Assembly (NCBI GenBank): GCA_037367405.1
Contig: JAZKJV010003259.1
Location: forward strand, 715,001 to 779,000
Length of the DNA stretch: 64,000 bases
Origin: Ottelia alismoides
Lineage: Eukaryota > Streptophyta > Magnoliopsida > Alismatales > Hydrocharitaceae
Direction: 5' to 3'
Shown here: piece after piece, positions 36,926 through 48,589 of the stretch
Layout of the letters: each line of letters begins with the position of its first letter
Position numbering within the stretch: the stretch's first letter is position 1
The notes under the pieces: model-generated
What the model was told of the DNA's origin: nothing
Database searches by the model: none
The model's input: only the letters and a program-made list of their open reading frames with translations
Program-made: the position numbers and the translations under genes

Positions 36926-37697
36926 CCAGGTGCTAAGTCATCATCGTAAAAAGTTCATGAAAATAGGCGTAAGTATAAGGGATTTTTACACTCACGATCA
37001 TATATATTTTTCCTAATCACACATTCATTGAACCTTCCATAATTATGACTTACAGGTAGAACCCATGATCGTGGCTTCTATTTACACGTAGGTTACCGTC
37101 GTTTCTTATATCACTAACCTGACCACCTATTCGAGTTAATCTAACCCACATAGATCCTAAGACTCACATTTTATTATTTGCTTTATTTGGTTCACATTCC
37201 TCTCTTTCCCAAGCGGTGAACCCAGCATCTGCCCTTCCCATAAAACCAAGCCCATTCCTCCAACATTGCCATGACGTTAACCACCCCAATCCCCCTCTTC
37301 CTGCTCTTATACCTCAACTCACCATCCCCCCTTCAAACCATCGACATGCTCACGATGGAGAAGGCGCTCCTTTGACCGCATGCTAGGGCAGATGATGCTC
37401 CTCAAAGTGCAATAACATCTTTGACGTTACTTCCATGCCAAGGATGATGAGATCGTCGACGGTGTGTGTGTATGTGTGTATATATAATATGTAGACAACT
37501 TGTTTTTCATAATTGGTGCACAATATGACAGGAAGTGCAGCAATAAGTGTGTATATGATAATGTTCATCCTATAATTTATGTTTATCCTTGCATTGTGTG
37601 GCTGATTTGGAGAATTCAGAAAATAGATATGACTAATATATGAAAAATGAAAACTTATGCATTTGAGGCTACATGCAGAAGGGGATAGTGGTAGGGA
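36926..37697. other. Intergenic, nothing recognised
   Basis: Moderately mixed composition with a (GT)n/(TA)n patch at about 37462-37485. Short frames here have no recognisable content. Confidence 0.5.
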
Positions 37698-38300
37698 TAG
37701 GGATGAAAACAATCGGATACATATAGGAATATAGGTGTTATCATATCTTCATCTTTTTTAAATTCCGGATACAAATACGAATACGAATATCACACGAATG
37801 TGTAAAAGATAAAATCATATCCTCAAAATACGATTACGAATGCAAAATGAATATGGGTAATTCGGATACGGATATTAATTGACAAACGAATAGGAATTAA
37901 TATACGAATGTTATACATGTCCAAATTTACTTAAAAGCTATAAACATTTTAGGTTCGTAATTGTATAAAAAGTATATTAAATATTTTAATTATGAATATG
38001 TACATAAAAATAACTAAATAATAAAAGAAAATGTAAAGATATAACTAAGTAGTAAAAGGAGGCTTACTAAACTTACTTATCTGTATACCGTGTAAGTGTT
38101 GGTATCATCCATAATTTGAACATTCGTATTCATATTCATATTCGTATCCTTCAAAAAATAAATATTTGTATTCGTATCCTCAAAATTTTCAACATTCGTA
38201 TTCAAATTCATATTTGGCAAAATTGAGAATATTATATTCATATTCGTATTCGGCGAATGTTAGACATTTGCATTCATGTTCGCATTCGTATTCATCGGAT
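37698..38300. mobile_element. Truncated copy of the hAT MITE family
   Basis: It starts TAGGGATGAAAACAATCGGA, the same end as the element at 3335, and is full of ATTCGTATTC/GAATACGAAT words. The matching right end CATCCCTA is absent, so the copy is 3'-truncated near 38300. Confidence 0.7.
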
Positions 38301-39055
38301 ACAAAAAAAGTTGTATTTTTTCAAATCAGCAACTCACCTTGAAGCCATAAAAGTTCGGCTTCTTATGCTTTTAACATTATATTTTTTCAAATCAATGTTT
38401 CATGACAATGACGAAGTGATACTCCCAAGAGTGGTAAGTAGACATCGTTTACTTGTCTTCGCATAAGGATGCCTTGTTCCACACACCGCACAGAGTTATA
38501 CCCTATCAAGACAATAGCAGAGAAACCTCTTATAACCCTCCACTTCACCGCTTTTGTAACATGAGGTCGTATACCAATATGAACCCCTGATTCTTCATCC
38601 AAGTATTTGGGTACTATCATTAATATATAAGCACTCACTTGTAGTATTGTATCTACAACTAATGTTGATTTTTGCTGACCCAATACAAAGTGGTCCAATT
38701 ATCGATATTATTTTTGTTGGATACGACCAGCATGTACCAACTCTGATCTGATACCAGTTGACGAGAACACGACCCACTGGTATTGTCTCTTATCGGATAC
38801 CAGATGTTGGGGATACAGACCTCCCTGAGTACAAAAGCGGATACATATACGAATGTGGATGCGCAATCGACCATTATCACAGAAGTACATGAAGAAAAGA
38901 ACAAGTTTTTAGGTTAAGTTTTCTTAAAAGTCCCATTTTTTTATTTTGACTATTTTCACCGTCTCGACCCACTTGGAAAAAGGTTGAAAAAATGTCAATT
39001 AGTGTCTAGCATCTGTCTCGAATTATTACAACAAAATACAATATACTGAATGTAA
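38301..39055. other. Intergenic with unrecognised frames
   Basis: A 103-codon minus-strand frame (38698-38387) and two overlapping shorter ones (38904-38595) exist but show no domain I recognise. They may derive from decayed mobile DNA. Confidence 0.35.
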
Positions 39056-39303
39056 GGGCCCGTTCGGTAGGAGAATAAGCAGGAATAAGGATGGGGAATA
39101 AGGGGAATAAGGGTCTATTCTCCGTTCGGCTGGAGGATAAGAATAAGGAGAATAAGGTGAAATAAAGGTAGGTAAGGTGGGATAAAGATAGGAATAAGAG
39201 TGAAATAAGATGAAATAATGGGGAATAGTCGTACCACGGGAAAGCGTGTTGAGGGCTTATTCCCCTTATTCCATTCCTCCTTATACCCCAAACGAACAGG
39301 GCC
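39056..39303. mobile_element. Tourist-like (PIF/Harbinger) MITE, copy 1
   Basis: A 248-bp element with ends GGGCCCGTTCGGTAGG and, inverted, GGCCCTGTTCGTTTGG is flanked by TAA on both sides (39053-39055, 39304-39306). The interior is built of GGAATAAG words. It has the same length as the copy at 56827-57074, which is in opposite orientation. Confidence 0.88.
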
Positions 39304-39664
39304 TAAGACTCTTCTAGATGTTGAAAAGAGTAAGGTAAAATATGCTAAACTAGTCTGAACTTGTCCTGCTATACCATTGGGATTTTCGATACCAAAGAGG
39401 TAGATGAGTGTGTTCTATTTCTAGAGAAAGGTGAGAGTATATGTTCTAAAGTGGTCGGCATAGGGGGCGTGATTGGGCATTCAGTTGAGAGAAATTGCGG
39501 AGGGGATTTGGTCCATGCCATTTGGTACATTTAATTGGTGAAATCAGAGGGCTGTCATGGGAAAGAGATCATTTATCTATGGAAAAGGGAACATACTCGA
39601 TAACGCCTCTAGGGAGCTTTTCAGGGCTTTGGAGGAGATGACGCATAGAGATGGAGGTGAAGAA
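39304..39664. other. Intergenic, unrecognised
   Basis: Mixed-composition sequence reading as partial frames (for example ENCGGDLVHAIWYI on the plus strand) but no family could be assigned; possibly decayed coding DNA. Confidence 0.3.
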
Positions 39665-39689
39665 TCTATCTATCTATAACATCTATTAA

Positions 39690-40085
39690 AGAGGAGGGGG
39701 ACTTTTTTTTAAATAATTTTCAAAATATTCATAATTGATCAAATAGACATCAAGTTTTAACATTTAAAAAAATAGTTATTAATCGGCACCTCAGGTGTCG
39801 ATTGGAAAGTCAAACCCAAATCGGCACCTCAGGTGCCGATTTGGATTTCTGCCTTTGGATAATTTTTGTTTATACCTCCTTTTTATTCCAGATCCAAATC
39901 ACCCAACACATTATTTTGTCTCTCAAAAAGGAGGGATATGGATGTAAATGGGTCAAAAGGGTGCGAACCAAATCGGCACCTCACCCTTTTGGCCCATTTA
40001 CATCCATATCCCGCTTTTTGGTAAGCACCCTCATGGATTTTAGATTTATTTTTTGAAAAAGGTTTGTTAAGGATAAATGTTCTTT
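39690..40085 (+). repeat. Left arm of a ~390-bp inverted repeat
   Basis: It matches 45120-45515 in inverse orientation, from AAATAATTTTCAAAATATTC to GGTTTGTTAAGGATA. Each arm contains smaller palindromes: ATCGGCACCTCAGGTGCCGAT and a larger one built on GATATGGATGTAAATGGGTC and its inverse. With the MULE removed, the arms would be about 320 bp apart. Confidence 0.85.
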
Positions 40086-40403
40086 CTCAAATTAAATGTA
40101 TTTTTTGTTTAGCATTAAAAAGTTGATTATAGTTAGTCCACAAATTTTGAATCTCGTGGAAGACCTATTTGTCTATAGTGTTATTATTACCCCACATCTT
40201 TAATTTTTTCCTAAAAAAAGATTAATTATGTGTGACAAATTTAATTAAGTATGCACCTCTTTATAAGGTTACTATAAAAGCAGCAGCCTAACAGTATCTC
40301 CATCAACACTCTATCTTCATTATCTATCTTAGCATACAAATAAGTCTTCAACGAAACTCAGATTTTCTGGTAACCAACTTTTTAATGCTTAACAAAATAT
40401 AAA
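40086..40403 (+). other. Loop of the inverted repeat, promoter-like
   Basis: Between the arms is non-repeat DNA with CTATAAAAGCAGCAGCC at about 40273-40289, followed by a CT/CA-rich stretch resembling a plant 5' UTR and a GGTAAC donor-like site at about 40370. It could be a promoter and 5' leader captured from a host gene. The final 9 bp, AAATATAAA, are the MULE target duplication. Confidence 0.35.
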
Positions 40404-40505
40404 GGGATATTTACACCCATAACCCTAAGTAATATGGTAATTACCCCAGGAACCCTGTGTAATAGCGAATTACGCTAAAACCCCCGAGTAATGGTTAACG
40501 TTTAC
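40404..40505 (+). repeat. Left terminal inverted repeat of the MULE
   Basis: It matches 45110-45010 inverted through GAGTAATGGTTAAC with few differences. Such ends usually carry the transposase binding sites and promoter. Confidence 0.93.
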
Positions 40506-40944
40506 GTACGTAACCCTCCGTTACGCTCGGACGTTAGCAGTAACCACGGTTGGGTTACCACCTACAACGACCGAGTTACGAGGTGGAGATCAGATGGCTG
40601 GGGTTTGTTGCCACCACGTGTAGGGTGTAGATGGAAGCGGAAGTCGAATCGATGAATAGTGCAAGGGTGACGAGGTGGAGGTTTTTTCCCTCGTCCCGCC
40701 CGCCCTCGACATCCTCAATGATCGGATCGCTCCCGCCTTCGGCTCATTGTCCTCGTCATATTTTCCAAGTCGCGGAAGAAGAAGAGCCCCCCATCAGTCG
40801 CCGACGACACGCTTCCTCCTCCACCAAGGAACCAGAAGCAACTCGAAAGGCAACGGTATGTCCTCCCCCATCGTCTTCGCCTCTGAAATTCTTCTTAAAA
40901 TCCAAGTGAATAGATAAGAATGAAACCTGCGTGTACCTTAGGGC

Positions 40945-43900
40945 ATGGGTTGGTTCGAAGGTCGCGATGGGGTCCTTAGCATTTGCGTCCGGTATGGGGG
41001 ATACTTCAAGAAGGTGCGAGGTCGTGGTGGGGATAGGTACTTGCTGGGACAGCAAGTCGTCATAGGGACAGACCCAGATTACATGTGTTGGTTCGACATC
41101 TTGGAGGACATTGCAGAAGTTGTTCCATGGCAACAGAAGGATTCCTTGCGGATGAGCTACAAAATTCCTAATTCCCATCCATCAAGGTATGAAACTATCT
41201 CATTATGTGAAATGTTTTTGGCCTACTCGCTTATTATTTAGGTATACGAACTGTACTCACATTTTGTATTCGTTAGGTATGCGAAGTTATCTGATGAGAA
41301 GCAGATGATGGAAATGTTTCACCTTCACCAAGATGGGACGCAAGTTGAGTTGGTGGTGGAGTTTGATCAAGATGCAGAAGCACTTGCTGTCGTGGAAGAG
41401 CATGCGAATGCAGGCCAAGATCCAACTCCCACGTCCTTAGGGACTAATATGAATGAGACTGTAGAGGCTTTGCAGGAGTTGGGATCGGATACGCATGAAT
41501 CCTTGGAGTCACGTCATTGCATCGCTTTAACTGAATGTGCGCAAGGGGATGGAGTGGAGGGATTTACTGCTGAAGCCATGGATTTGGAGGGTGAAGTTGT
41601 GCGAATGGACATTGACCGGAATGAGGCAGTGGAGATGGATGATGATCCCCTATTTGGAGAGCCAGTGGATTCACTTGGGGATGAATCAAGGGCACCCATC
41701 AGTCCCAATGCCATGGAGGCACAGATGATGAGTTCTCAGCATTTGCTTATAGTGAGATTGAAGAGAGTGTTGCGCTCCCAAACCCTATGTATCGATGTAA
41801 GCGAATCAGAAGATTCTGATTTTGTTGTTGATAGCTCAAGTACCAGTGATGATGATCTCAGCGGTCTTGAGTCTGAGAATAGCTACCACTACCTCTTAGA
41901 TTCAAATTTAGAGGATGTTGAGGACTTCGAAGGTCGAATATCGTCCAACGACATGGAGATTCCGGACATTGCAGTTGGATCTGAGTTCGATGGACACGAT
42001 GACTTACATGCATTAAGCACTTATTGTCTGGGGCATGAATTTGATGTGAGATATATAAAGAGTGAGGTAGTCCGGGTGACAGCTATATGCAGGGGAGAAG
42101 ATTGCAAATGGCGAATCCATGCTTCTAGACTCTAAGATAGCATGCGATTCCGAGTCAGGACTCTACATGGCGAGCACAATTGTTCTTCTGTCAGTAGGAT
42201 TGGCAATTCATTGGCTTCACAAGAGTGGATTGCCAAGTACATTGAACCATGGATCAAGGACAACCCAGAAATGACTGTCAACGTCATATCTCGACGACTT
42301 GCCGAGCAATTCCAAGTCCGTTTACCTTACATGAGGATATGGAGGGGAAGAAGGATTGCCCTAGATAAGATCCAAGGAAAAGTTGAGGACTCATATGAGA
42401 GACTTCCATCTCTCATTTATGAACTTAAGAATCGTAATCCTTCAAGTGTAATTCACTACGAAACTGAGAAGGACGATTCATTTCTACGTGTTTTCATATC
42501 GTTGAAAGCACAAAGGGAAGGTTTTATTGAAGGATGTAGACCTTTCATAGGTCTGGATTGATACCACCTGAAGGGAAAATACCTAGGAACACTTCTCTCA
42601 GCGATAGCTTTAGATGGATGCAATGCATTATTCCCTGTGGCTTTCGCAGTTGCAGAAAGCGAGTCCAATGTCACGTGGAATTGGTTCATGACTCATTTGA
42701 ACCACGCTATCGAGTTTGGCAATGGTGTTGGGTTGACTTTCATATCAGATGTACAGAAGGGTCTCGAGTTGGCGGTGAAGACCATATTCCCCCAAGCAGA
42801 GTACAGGACATGCATGCGACACCTATATAAAAACTTCAAGAAGAAATTCCCTGGTGAAGAATTAGAGATCATGGTGTGGTCTGCTACAAGGGCATTCGAT
42901 AATAGGCACTATACTCACTGGATATCTGAGATTCAAAAGCATAGCATGGGTGCATACCAATGGTTGGCAAATGTATAGGAGAAGTGGAGCCGTCATCAAT
43001 TTGGTGACTCGGCAAAGTGTCATTATGTCACAAATAATTTGAGTGAATCATTCAATGCATGGATATCACCAGCACGAAATATGCTCATTTGTGAGCTTAT
43101 GATTGGATAAGGCAAAAGTTGATGACCACGATGGATGAGAGACTTCGATGGTCGAAGAATTGGCAAGAAAAAGTTGTACCATCAGCCTTATCTTACGTGA
43201 GAAGCATCACAAGGGACTTGAAGGGCTTCATTGTTAGAAGAGCTGATGACATCAATGTGGAAGTAGAAACTCCTTCTGGGAGGTATGTTTTGAACCTTCT
43301 AACCCGTGAATGCTCGTGTAGAAGATGGCAACTGTGTGGGCTTCCATGCACACATGCAGCAGTCGCGTTGGGAACCATCAGAGGATTGCGGTGGGAGAAC
43401 TACGTCGCTGATTACTACAAAGTTGATCGTTATAGGAAAGCCTACACTTGTGCATGCATATCACCAATGCCCGACAAAGACGCAGTGGTTGGTGGTCAAT
43501 CTGCCATTCAAGGTGCAACCGCCTCACACCACAAGGCCACCAAGACGTCCGCGAAAGAATCGCATTCGGCCAAGGGACGAAAATGATGGCAAATCAAGGC
43601 ATAAATGCAGCAGGTGTAGCAAGTTCGGGCACCAAGCCCGCACCTGCAAAGAACCACTCAATGCACCATCGTCTGTCGTACGAGCTAACCAAGAGATAGC
43701 ACTAGACCCCTCAACGCAAGCTTCAACAAGCACTCAAAATTCAATGGCCAACAGAAGGTACTTATTTCGATTGTCTCGCATTTTATCTACATTAGATCTT
43801 TACTTGTGAAATATCGTCAACCTAAAACATGTGTATTTTTGTAGTGGAATTGGGTGCAGGTCAAGAGGTTCTTGGACAAGAGGAAGAAGGGGCGAAGGCC

Positions 43901-43983
43901 TACAAAGAAGGGGGCATGGCCGAAAAAGAACAAGAAATTTCGAAGCATTTCCAGATGGACCTCCACTTTCGATGAATCCATAG
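40945..43983 (+). pseudogene. MULE transposase (mudrA type), inactivated
   Basis: Exon 1 is 40945-41186, exon 2 begins 41277 after a 90-bp intron, and a last exon is 43845-43983; the final exon reads as an RG-rich tail. Domains in order: acidic N-terminal region, N-terminal DNA-binding domain (about 42000-42350), MULE transposase core with RPFIGLD (42538-42558) and FISDVQKGL (42739-42765) carrying two catalytic Asp, NNLSESFN near 43035, SWIM finger CSCRRWQLCGLPCTHA (43312-43359), and a CCHC knuckle CSRCSKFGHQARTC (43601-43642). Breaks: in-frame stops at 42133-42135, 42559-42561 and 42976-42978, a 1-bp loss near 43104, and a frame change near 43485. Intact MULE transposases of this type are about the same length. 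Confidence 0.92.
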
Positions 43984-44379
43984 GTACATCACTTCTCATC
44001 AATCATCACTAAACCTTTGTTGTGGCAATGTTCAGTGTAATCGTTATTTCTCATTGCAGGGAAAGTGCAGAAATGGAAGTTTTTGTAGAGAGTTTTTGAG
44101 CGCATGGATCTACAGGGGACAAGACAAGCTCAGCTAATACAGAATTTAGGATGTGAACTTCTGGATGGGTGTTTTTTTGGATGCACAAGAAACTTCTTAT
44201 ATGTATATTTTTTGGATGTGACTTCCTTTAAGTATTATGTATTAGATTGGCTGGTTGTCTGTTTTTGTATATTTAGACGAACAATCCTTACATGTGCTAT
44301 GTAATTGTTTTTGGATACCTACATGAACAATCGCTATTTTGTCATGTATACATGAGATTTCTTTTTTTGTTGCGAAATA

Positions 44380-44860
44380 TCATTTGAAAGTAATGTATAT
44401 GATTAACATAGCTATGAATATCAAACATATCAATATTGCTTTCAGCCATATCAATATTACTGAAAGCTTATTCAATACTAGCTTAACAATCGCATCTGTT
44501 GATGGAGACTTCTTCATAGTGCCGAAAGATTGTGGTTCTTTACTACATGGCTCATCCATCCAACGAAAGAAATCACAAGTCTTGTAGGCGCATGTGTAGA
44601 ATCGTGCTCCTTTGCTCCATGGTTTGGTGGAGGTCTTCAAAACAGCTTCGACGCCGCAAAGGCAACGCATACTAGATGATGATTCCAAGGAACGCGACCG
44701 CATTTTCTGCAGTTATCGTAGACATCTTCAAACAATAACTTGTAGACACAAAAAAAATTGACTTCTTGCAACATAACGAAAAAAAATTCGCACCTTCTGT
44801 TGTTGATCTACCAGCTACCTTCCTCAACAATACAATTTCCATGGGGTCTCTACCACTCAT
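44380..44860 (-). CDS. GRF-type zinc-finger membrane protein within the MULE
   Basis: Two exons, 44860-44819 and 44706-44380, with a 112-nt GT-AG intron (donor AAG-GTAGCT, acceptor CTGCAG), give an intact 122-aa protein starting MSGRDPMEIV. Cysteines 29, 31, 53 and 58 and the surrounding CLCG...GARFYTC...CDFFRW pattern match the GRF zinc finger (nucleic-acid binding in other proteins). Residues about 93-118 form a hydrophobic segment (ILIWLKAILICLIFIAMLII), so it could be a C-terminally anchored protein. It is convergent to the transposase gene and inside the terminal repeats, a position comparable to mudrB of maize MuDR. Function is unknown. It may be a captured host gene or a regular component of this MULE clade. 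Confidence 0.72.
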
Positions 44861-45009
44861 TTTATAGGTTTTTGCATGGGAGAGGAGACACCCAACGGAT
44901 CTATTTCTAGCCGTTGGAGCCCCTCAAAGCTGAGGGCATTTTCGTCCATCACCATCACCTAACGACCGTCCAACAAAAAACAACGTCTACTAACACAGGG
45001 TTATGCTAT

Positions 45010-45110
45010 GCAAGAGTTAACCATTACTCGGGGTTTTAGCGTAATTCGCTATTACGCAGGGTTCCTGGGGTAATTATCATATTACTCAGGGTTATGGGTG
45101 TAAATATCCC
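45010..45110 (-). repeat. Right terminal inverted repeat of the MULE
   Basis: Inverse of the left end. The upstream 45000 region (ACACAGGGTTATGC) is close to the inner limit of the match. Confidence 0.93.
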
Positions 45111-45119
45111 AAATATAAA

Positions 45120-45515
45120 CGGCTATCCTTAACAAACCCTTTCCATAAAATCCATTCTTGCAAAAGGGTTCGGATGCTTCTCAAAAAGAGGAATATGGAT
45201 GTAAATGACCCAAAAGGGTGCAACCCAAATCGACACTTGAGGTGCCCATTTGGGTTGCACCCTCTGGGGTCATTTACATCCATATTCCTCCTTTTGAAAG
45301 ATAAAACAAATATTGGGTGATTTGGTTGGGAAATAAAAAAGAGGGTATGAACATAAATTATCTAAAGAGAAATCCAAATCTGCTTGGGCTTGACTTCCAA
45401 ATCGGCACCTCAGGTACCGATTAATACCTTTTTTTTAAATGTTAAAACTTGGTACCTATTTAATTAATTAGGAATATTTTGATAATTATTTTAAAAAAAT
45501 GTCCAGGAGGAGGAA
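45120..45515 (-). repeat. Right arm of the ~390-bp inverted repeat
   Basis: Inverse of the arm at 39690-40085, including the ATCGGCACC palindromes (45404-45421) and the inner dyad around 45190-45290. It begins directly after the MULE target duplication. Confidence 0.85.
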
Positions 45516-48180
45516 TCCGGACATAGGTGTCATTAGATATATTTTTCAAGGGTAAAGTTGGATTAAGGATGGCATGGAACGGGGTCGATAACCCTAGAGT
45601 TGGGTTGTGAAAAGGAGAGAGGTCACATGGACCCAAACATCTTCGTATCGCTGAAACGTCTGTTGTATTCCTAATCCCGAACCTTTTTTTGTGTCATTGA
45701 ACATGCATGACAATAGTTCTACACATCAACTTATGCAACAAGTGCATGGCAATGAACATGGATGTAAAGACCCTCTTCAGATCTCATCATAAGGTCGAGA
45801 CCATCCCATAACTCTTTGTATCATAGAGCGTGCATGTACATGGCAATATCGGCCTCTAGTACATGTGCATTGTGAATCGACAATGAGAACCTCTAAACTC
45901 CGTCGTTGAACCTACCAGTCCATTTGACCAAAATATGTCACTCTCCTCTGTTGCTGAACTTACCGATGTTTTTAAGAATTGTAATTAGATTTCAATTGGA
46001 AAATCTATGTAATTACAATTAGAGATAATTTGGTTTCAATTGGGAAACTAAATAGCTTGGAGGGAAATTTGGGAATTCCCAAATTTAAAACATGATAAAG
46101 TTTGGGTGGAAGTTTAGTATCATACCTTGGAGCTCTAAACTTTTGGTGGACTTATATGTAAGTTCACACCCCAAGCTCTTGTAGCAATAGTAGAGAGGAG
46201 GAATGGAGGACCACACGCATGCACGCACGCTCCGTCTCGATCTCGGTCTCCAGCTCCGGCTCGAGAGAGTCAACTCGGATCTTGATACTTTTGCTGCGGG
46301 TTTCATTTGGTAAGTCAATTAAATTAATCACACGATTAATTTGGTAAGCCGACTAAAATGGGCCATTAAGGGGCGTTTTTGGAAACCGAAATGATAACGC
46401 ATGCCCTGCCGTCTTTATATATTCCTTCCCCCACATCGTGTTCAACACACACTCAGAAAATCCTCTCACGCCGTCTCGACTGTTCCTGGTTCTTCCTCTC
46501 GGCGGACGAACCTGTCTCTCTTCTCTCTGGACTGCAGTTCTCTGAGGTACAATCGAGGACGATCCCGTTGGTGTACACCGACGAAGATCGTGTACCGTCA
46601 TATTCTGGAAGCGGATCGCCAGTACCCTACGCACCGGTATTGTGGGGGGTGATATCTCTCTAAGGATAGTACATTTCATGGACGCTTCGGTGACTTCCAA
46701 TCTAATCTCTTTTATTTTGTTTGCCACAATATGTTTATTTCTTTACCCTTTCTGGATCACGCCCTGATTTATATTTCCGTTCATTTAATCGGTTCCTATT
46801 TGCATGCTATAATTGGAAAATGATTGGGAAACATGTGATTAATATGATCTTAATCGGTATTATTTCTCTGCTAATTCATTTGGATCCGTTAATTTACTGT
46901 TTAATATATACACTGATAATCCTGTTAACAACGATTACAAGTGCATAAAAGAAATCACTCACTTCTGCATTGACCTCTCCCATAGCTGTACCTACAGGTG
47001 CATGACGATGAGAAGCACCCGTCTCCATCGAGAGTTCTCATCCTATGCATTGTAAATATGAAACTATTTACTATCTTATATAGATACACTGCAGATTATT
47101 CTTTAATATAAATTTATCATCTCCTGTAACAGTGGATTAAATTAAAGTGCTGAAGCGAGGGATGGGAAGCAGGACTGTACGTCAATATGATTGTTCGTGG
47201 GAACAAGAGACATTGTTAACACAAATAAAATACCATGTAGATTTTCATCGAAGGTAATGTGTGTTCATGTATGCTTAAACAATATTTCATTGTACAATTG
47301 ATAGTGGTATTTAATTATCTACATGTGTACGTATTTACGACATTGTTTTTGACGTGACATCATTAAGAGAGTGTTAAATTTATGAAAGTCAAACTGCTAC
47401 GTATGTTAGGTTTCTGATTTCTTTCCAAACATGATGCAAGGCCAAATAATTTCGGACACAGACCCCATCTTCAAGAATAGCATCAAACTTTTAGTACTAT
47501 ATATATCCTATGAGAGGATATACCACCAAGGTTTCCATCTACACAAGCTTATATCGAAGTGATGTCAAACTATAGGAGATTCAATCGTGACATAAATTAA
47601 TACATTAAGACTTTCTTAATGGCTTGAGCCCACTATACCTCAAATACGAGGTCTGTATCCGCATTCTCCATCTCCCTGATATTATGCCCTTTCTGATTGC
47701 TTCATGTTTGAGGTTTTGGATATTATTAACGGCTTGTCTAATGTCCTATACGATTTCTTACTTAAGTTGCTTTAGGATAGTATATGATGGATTTTTGTTT
47801 TCTAACTGAACAAAATTGACATAAAAAGGTTTGACATCTTCTTAAAATCTATTTGATATACGTAACTTTTTAAAAGATTTTAAATAATAGAAATTCAACA
47901 AGTGAAAATCAAAGCTACTGTTTTTTAAGTAATTAATTTTCTTTAAAAAATTATCCAAGTTATCATATTGTGAGTTATCATATTGTATGGCGTCTCATAA
48001 AGGTAGTATCTCTGTAATTAGATATTGCTATGTTGTGGGATCGAAAGTACAAATTTGGTTTGTTTTATTTTAAGAGGTGTGGTTGGCGATGTATCTATAA
48101 TAATGCTATTTTTAAGCAATGTAATTAAGATTCTGAGATATTTTGTATGAATGTGTTATATTTTCAATACAATTAGGTTA
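45516..48180. other. Interior of the candidate Helitron; possible LTR fragment
   Basis: No intact gene. At 46400-46680 a TATATATTCC box, a CT-rich leader and a GC-rich stretch (CGCCGTCTCGACTG, GGACGATCCCGTTGG) resemble the R-U5 part of a Copia LTR, but no paired LTR, primer site or duplication was found. The rest is AT-rich. Confidence 0.35.
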
Positions 48181-48208
48181 CCCGTGCAATGCACGGGCCA
48201 TGCGCTAG
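48181..48208 (+). other. Helitron 3' terminus (hairpin plus CTAG)
   Basis: A perfect 7-bp stem with a 3-nt loop is followed by CCATGCG and CTAG, then T. This is the canonical Helitron end structure. Confidence 0.8.
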
Positions 48209-48297
48209 TTGTAATTAAGTAAATCGTTATCCTAATAAAAGTTTAATAATCTGGAGCCATCGTATGGTGTTTTCAATGGATTCCCGGTTGAGGTCCT

Positions 48298-48483
48298 TTA
48301 CAAATCTGAATTGGCGTTGATTGAGAAGCCATGGTGAGTGGTGTTCTTGGAGGATGGGGTGTCATAGTCGGTGAAGGTCGCCTCGCGGAATTGGTAGATT
48401 GGATAGAATGAGGCTTCGAAGACGTCGTTAGTGGTGACTACTTCATTCCCTTTTAGGATGGCTTGTACTTTTGCGATGTCCAC
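48298..48483 (-). pseudogene. Gene fragment, family unrecognised
   Basis: A minus-strand frame ending at 48298 reads as plausible protein: VDIAKVQAILKG, then FEASFYPIYQFREATFTDYD and a polar tail ending SINANSDL. Related-looking residues continue upstream in other frames (NLVKNFGKLLAYEVPL near 48580-48530), so it appears to be a decayed C-terminal piece of a larger protein. I could not name the family. Confidence 0.35.
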
Positions 48484-48589
48484 AAGTAATTTGATGACAA
48501 ATGCATTATCGGAATCTTGTTAGAGAGGGGGACTTCATATGCTAGGAGTTTTCCGAAGTTCTTGACGAGGTTGTTTAATTAGGTTGTAA

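Larger units (their letters stand above)
40404..45110 (+). mobile_element. Mutator-like element (MULE), 4707 bp, with two genes
   Basis: Terminal inverted repeats of roughly 100 bp begin GGGATATTTACACCCATAAC at both ends, and a perfect 9-bp duplication AAATATAAA flanks it (40395-40403, 45111-45119). It encodes a broken mudrA-type transposase on the plus strand and an intact GRF zinc-finger protein gene on the minus strand. The inverted repeats are very similar, so it is fairly recent. It is inserted in the loop of the older inverted repeat. Confidence 0.96.
39665..48208 (+). mobile_element. Candidate non-autonomous Helitron
   Basis: The 3' end is convincing: hairpin CCCGTGC-AAT-GCACGGG (48181-48197), 7 nt, then CTAG (48205-48208) followed by host T. 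A possible 5' end is the TC at 39665 or 39669 (TCTATAACATCTATTAAAGAGG) following A. The 5' assignment is by resemblance only; the element may start elsewhere. No Rep/helicase is present. The span holds a long inverted repeat, a MULE insertion and unassigned DNA. Confidence 0.45.

Noticed and set aside
40756..41178. 140-codon minus-strand frame
   Set aside because: Antisense to the first exon region of the MULE transposase, which has the better-supported reading.
46379..46727. Overlapping frames of 83-124 codons on both strands
   Set aside because: Composition fits an LTR leader; no conserved family or consistent frame. Kept only as a possible LTR fragment.
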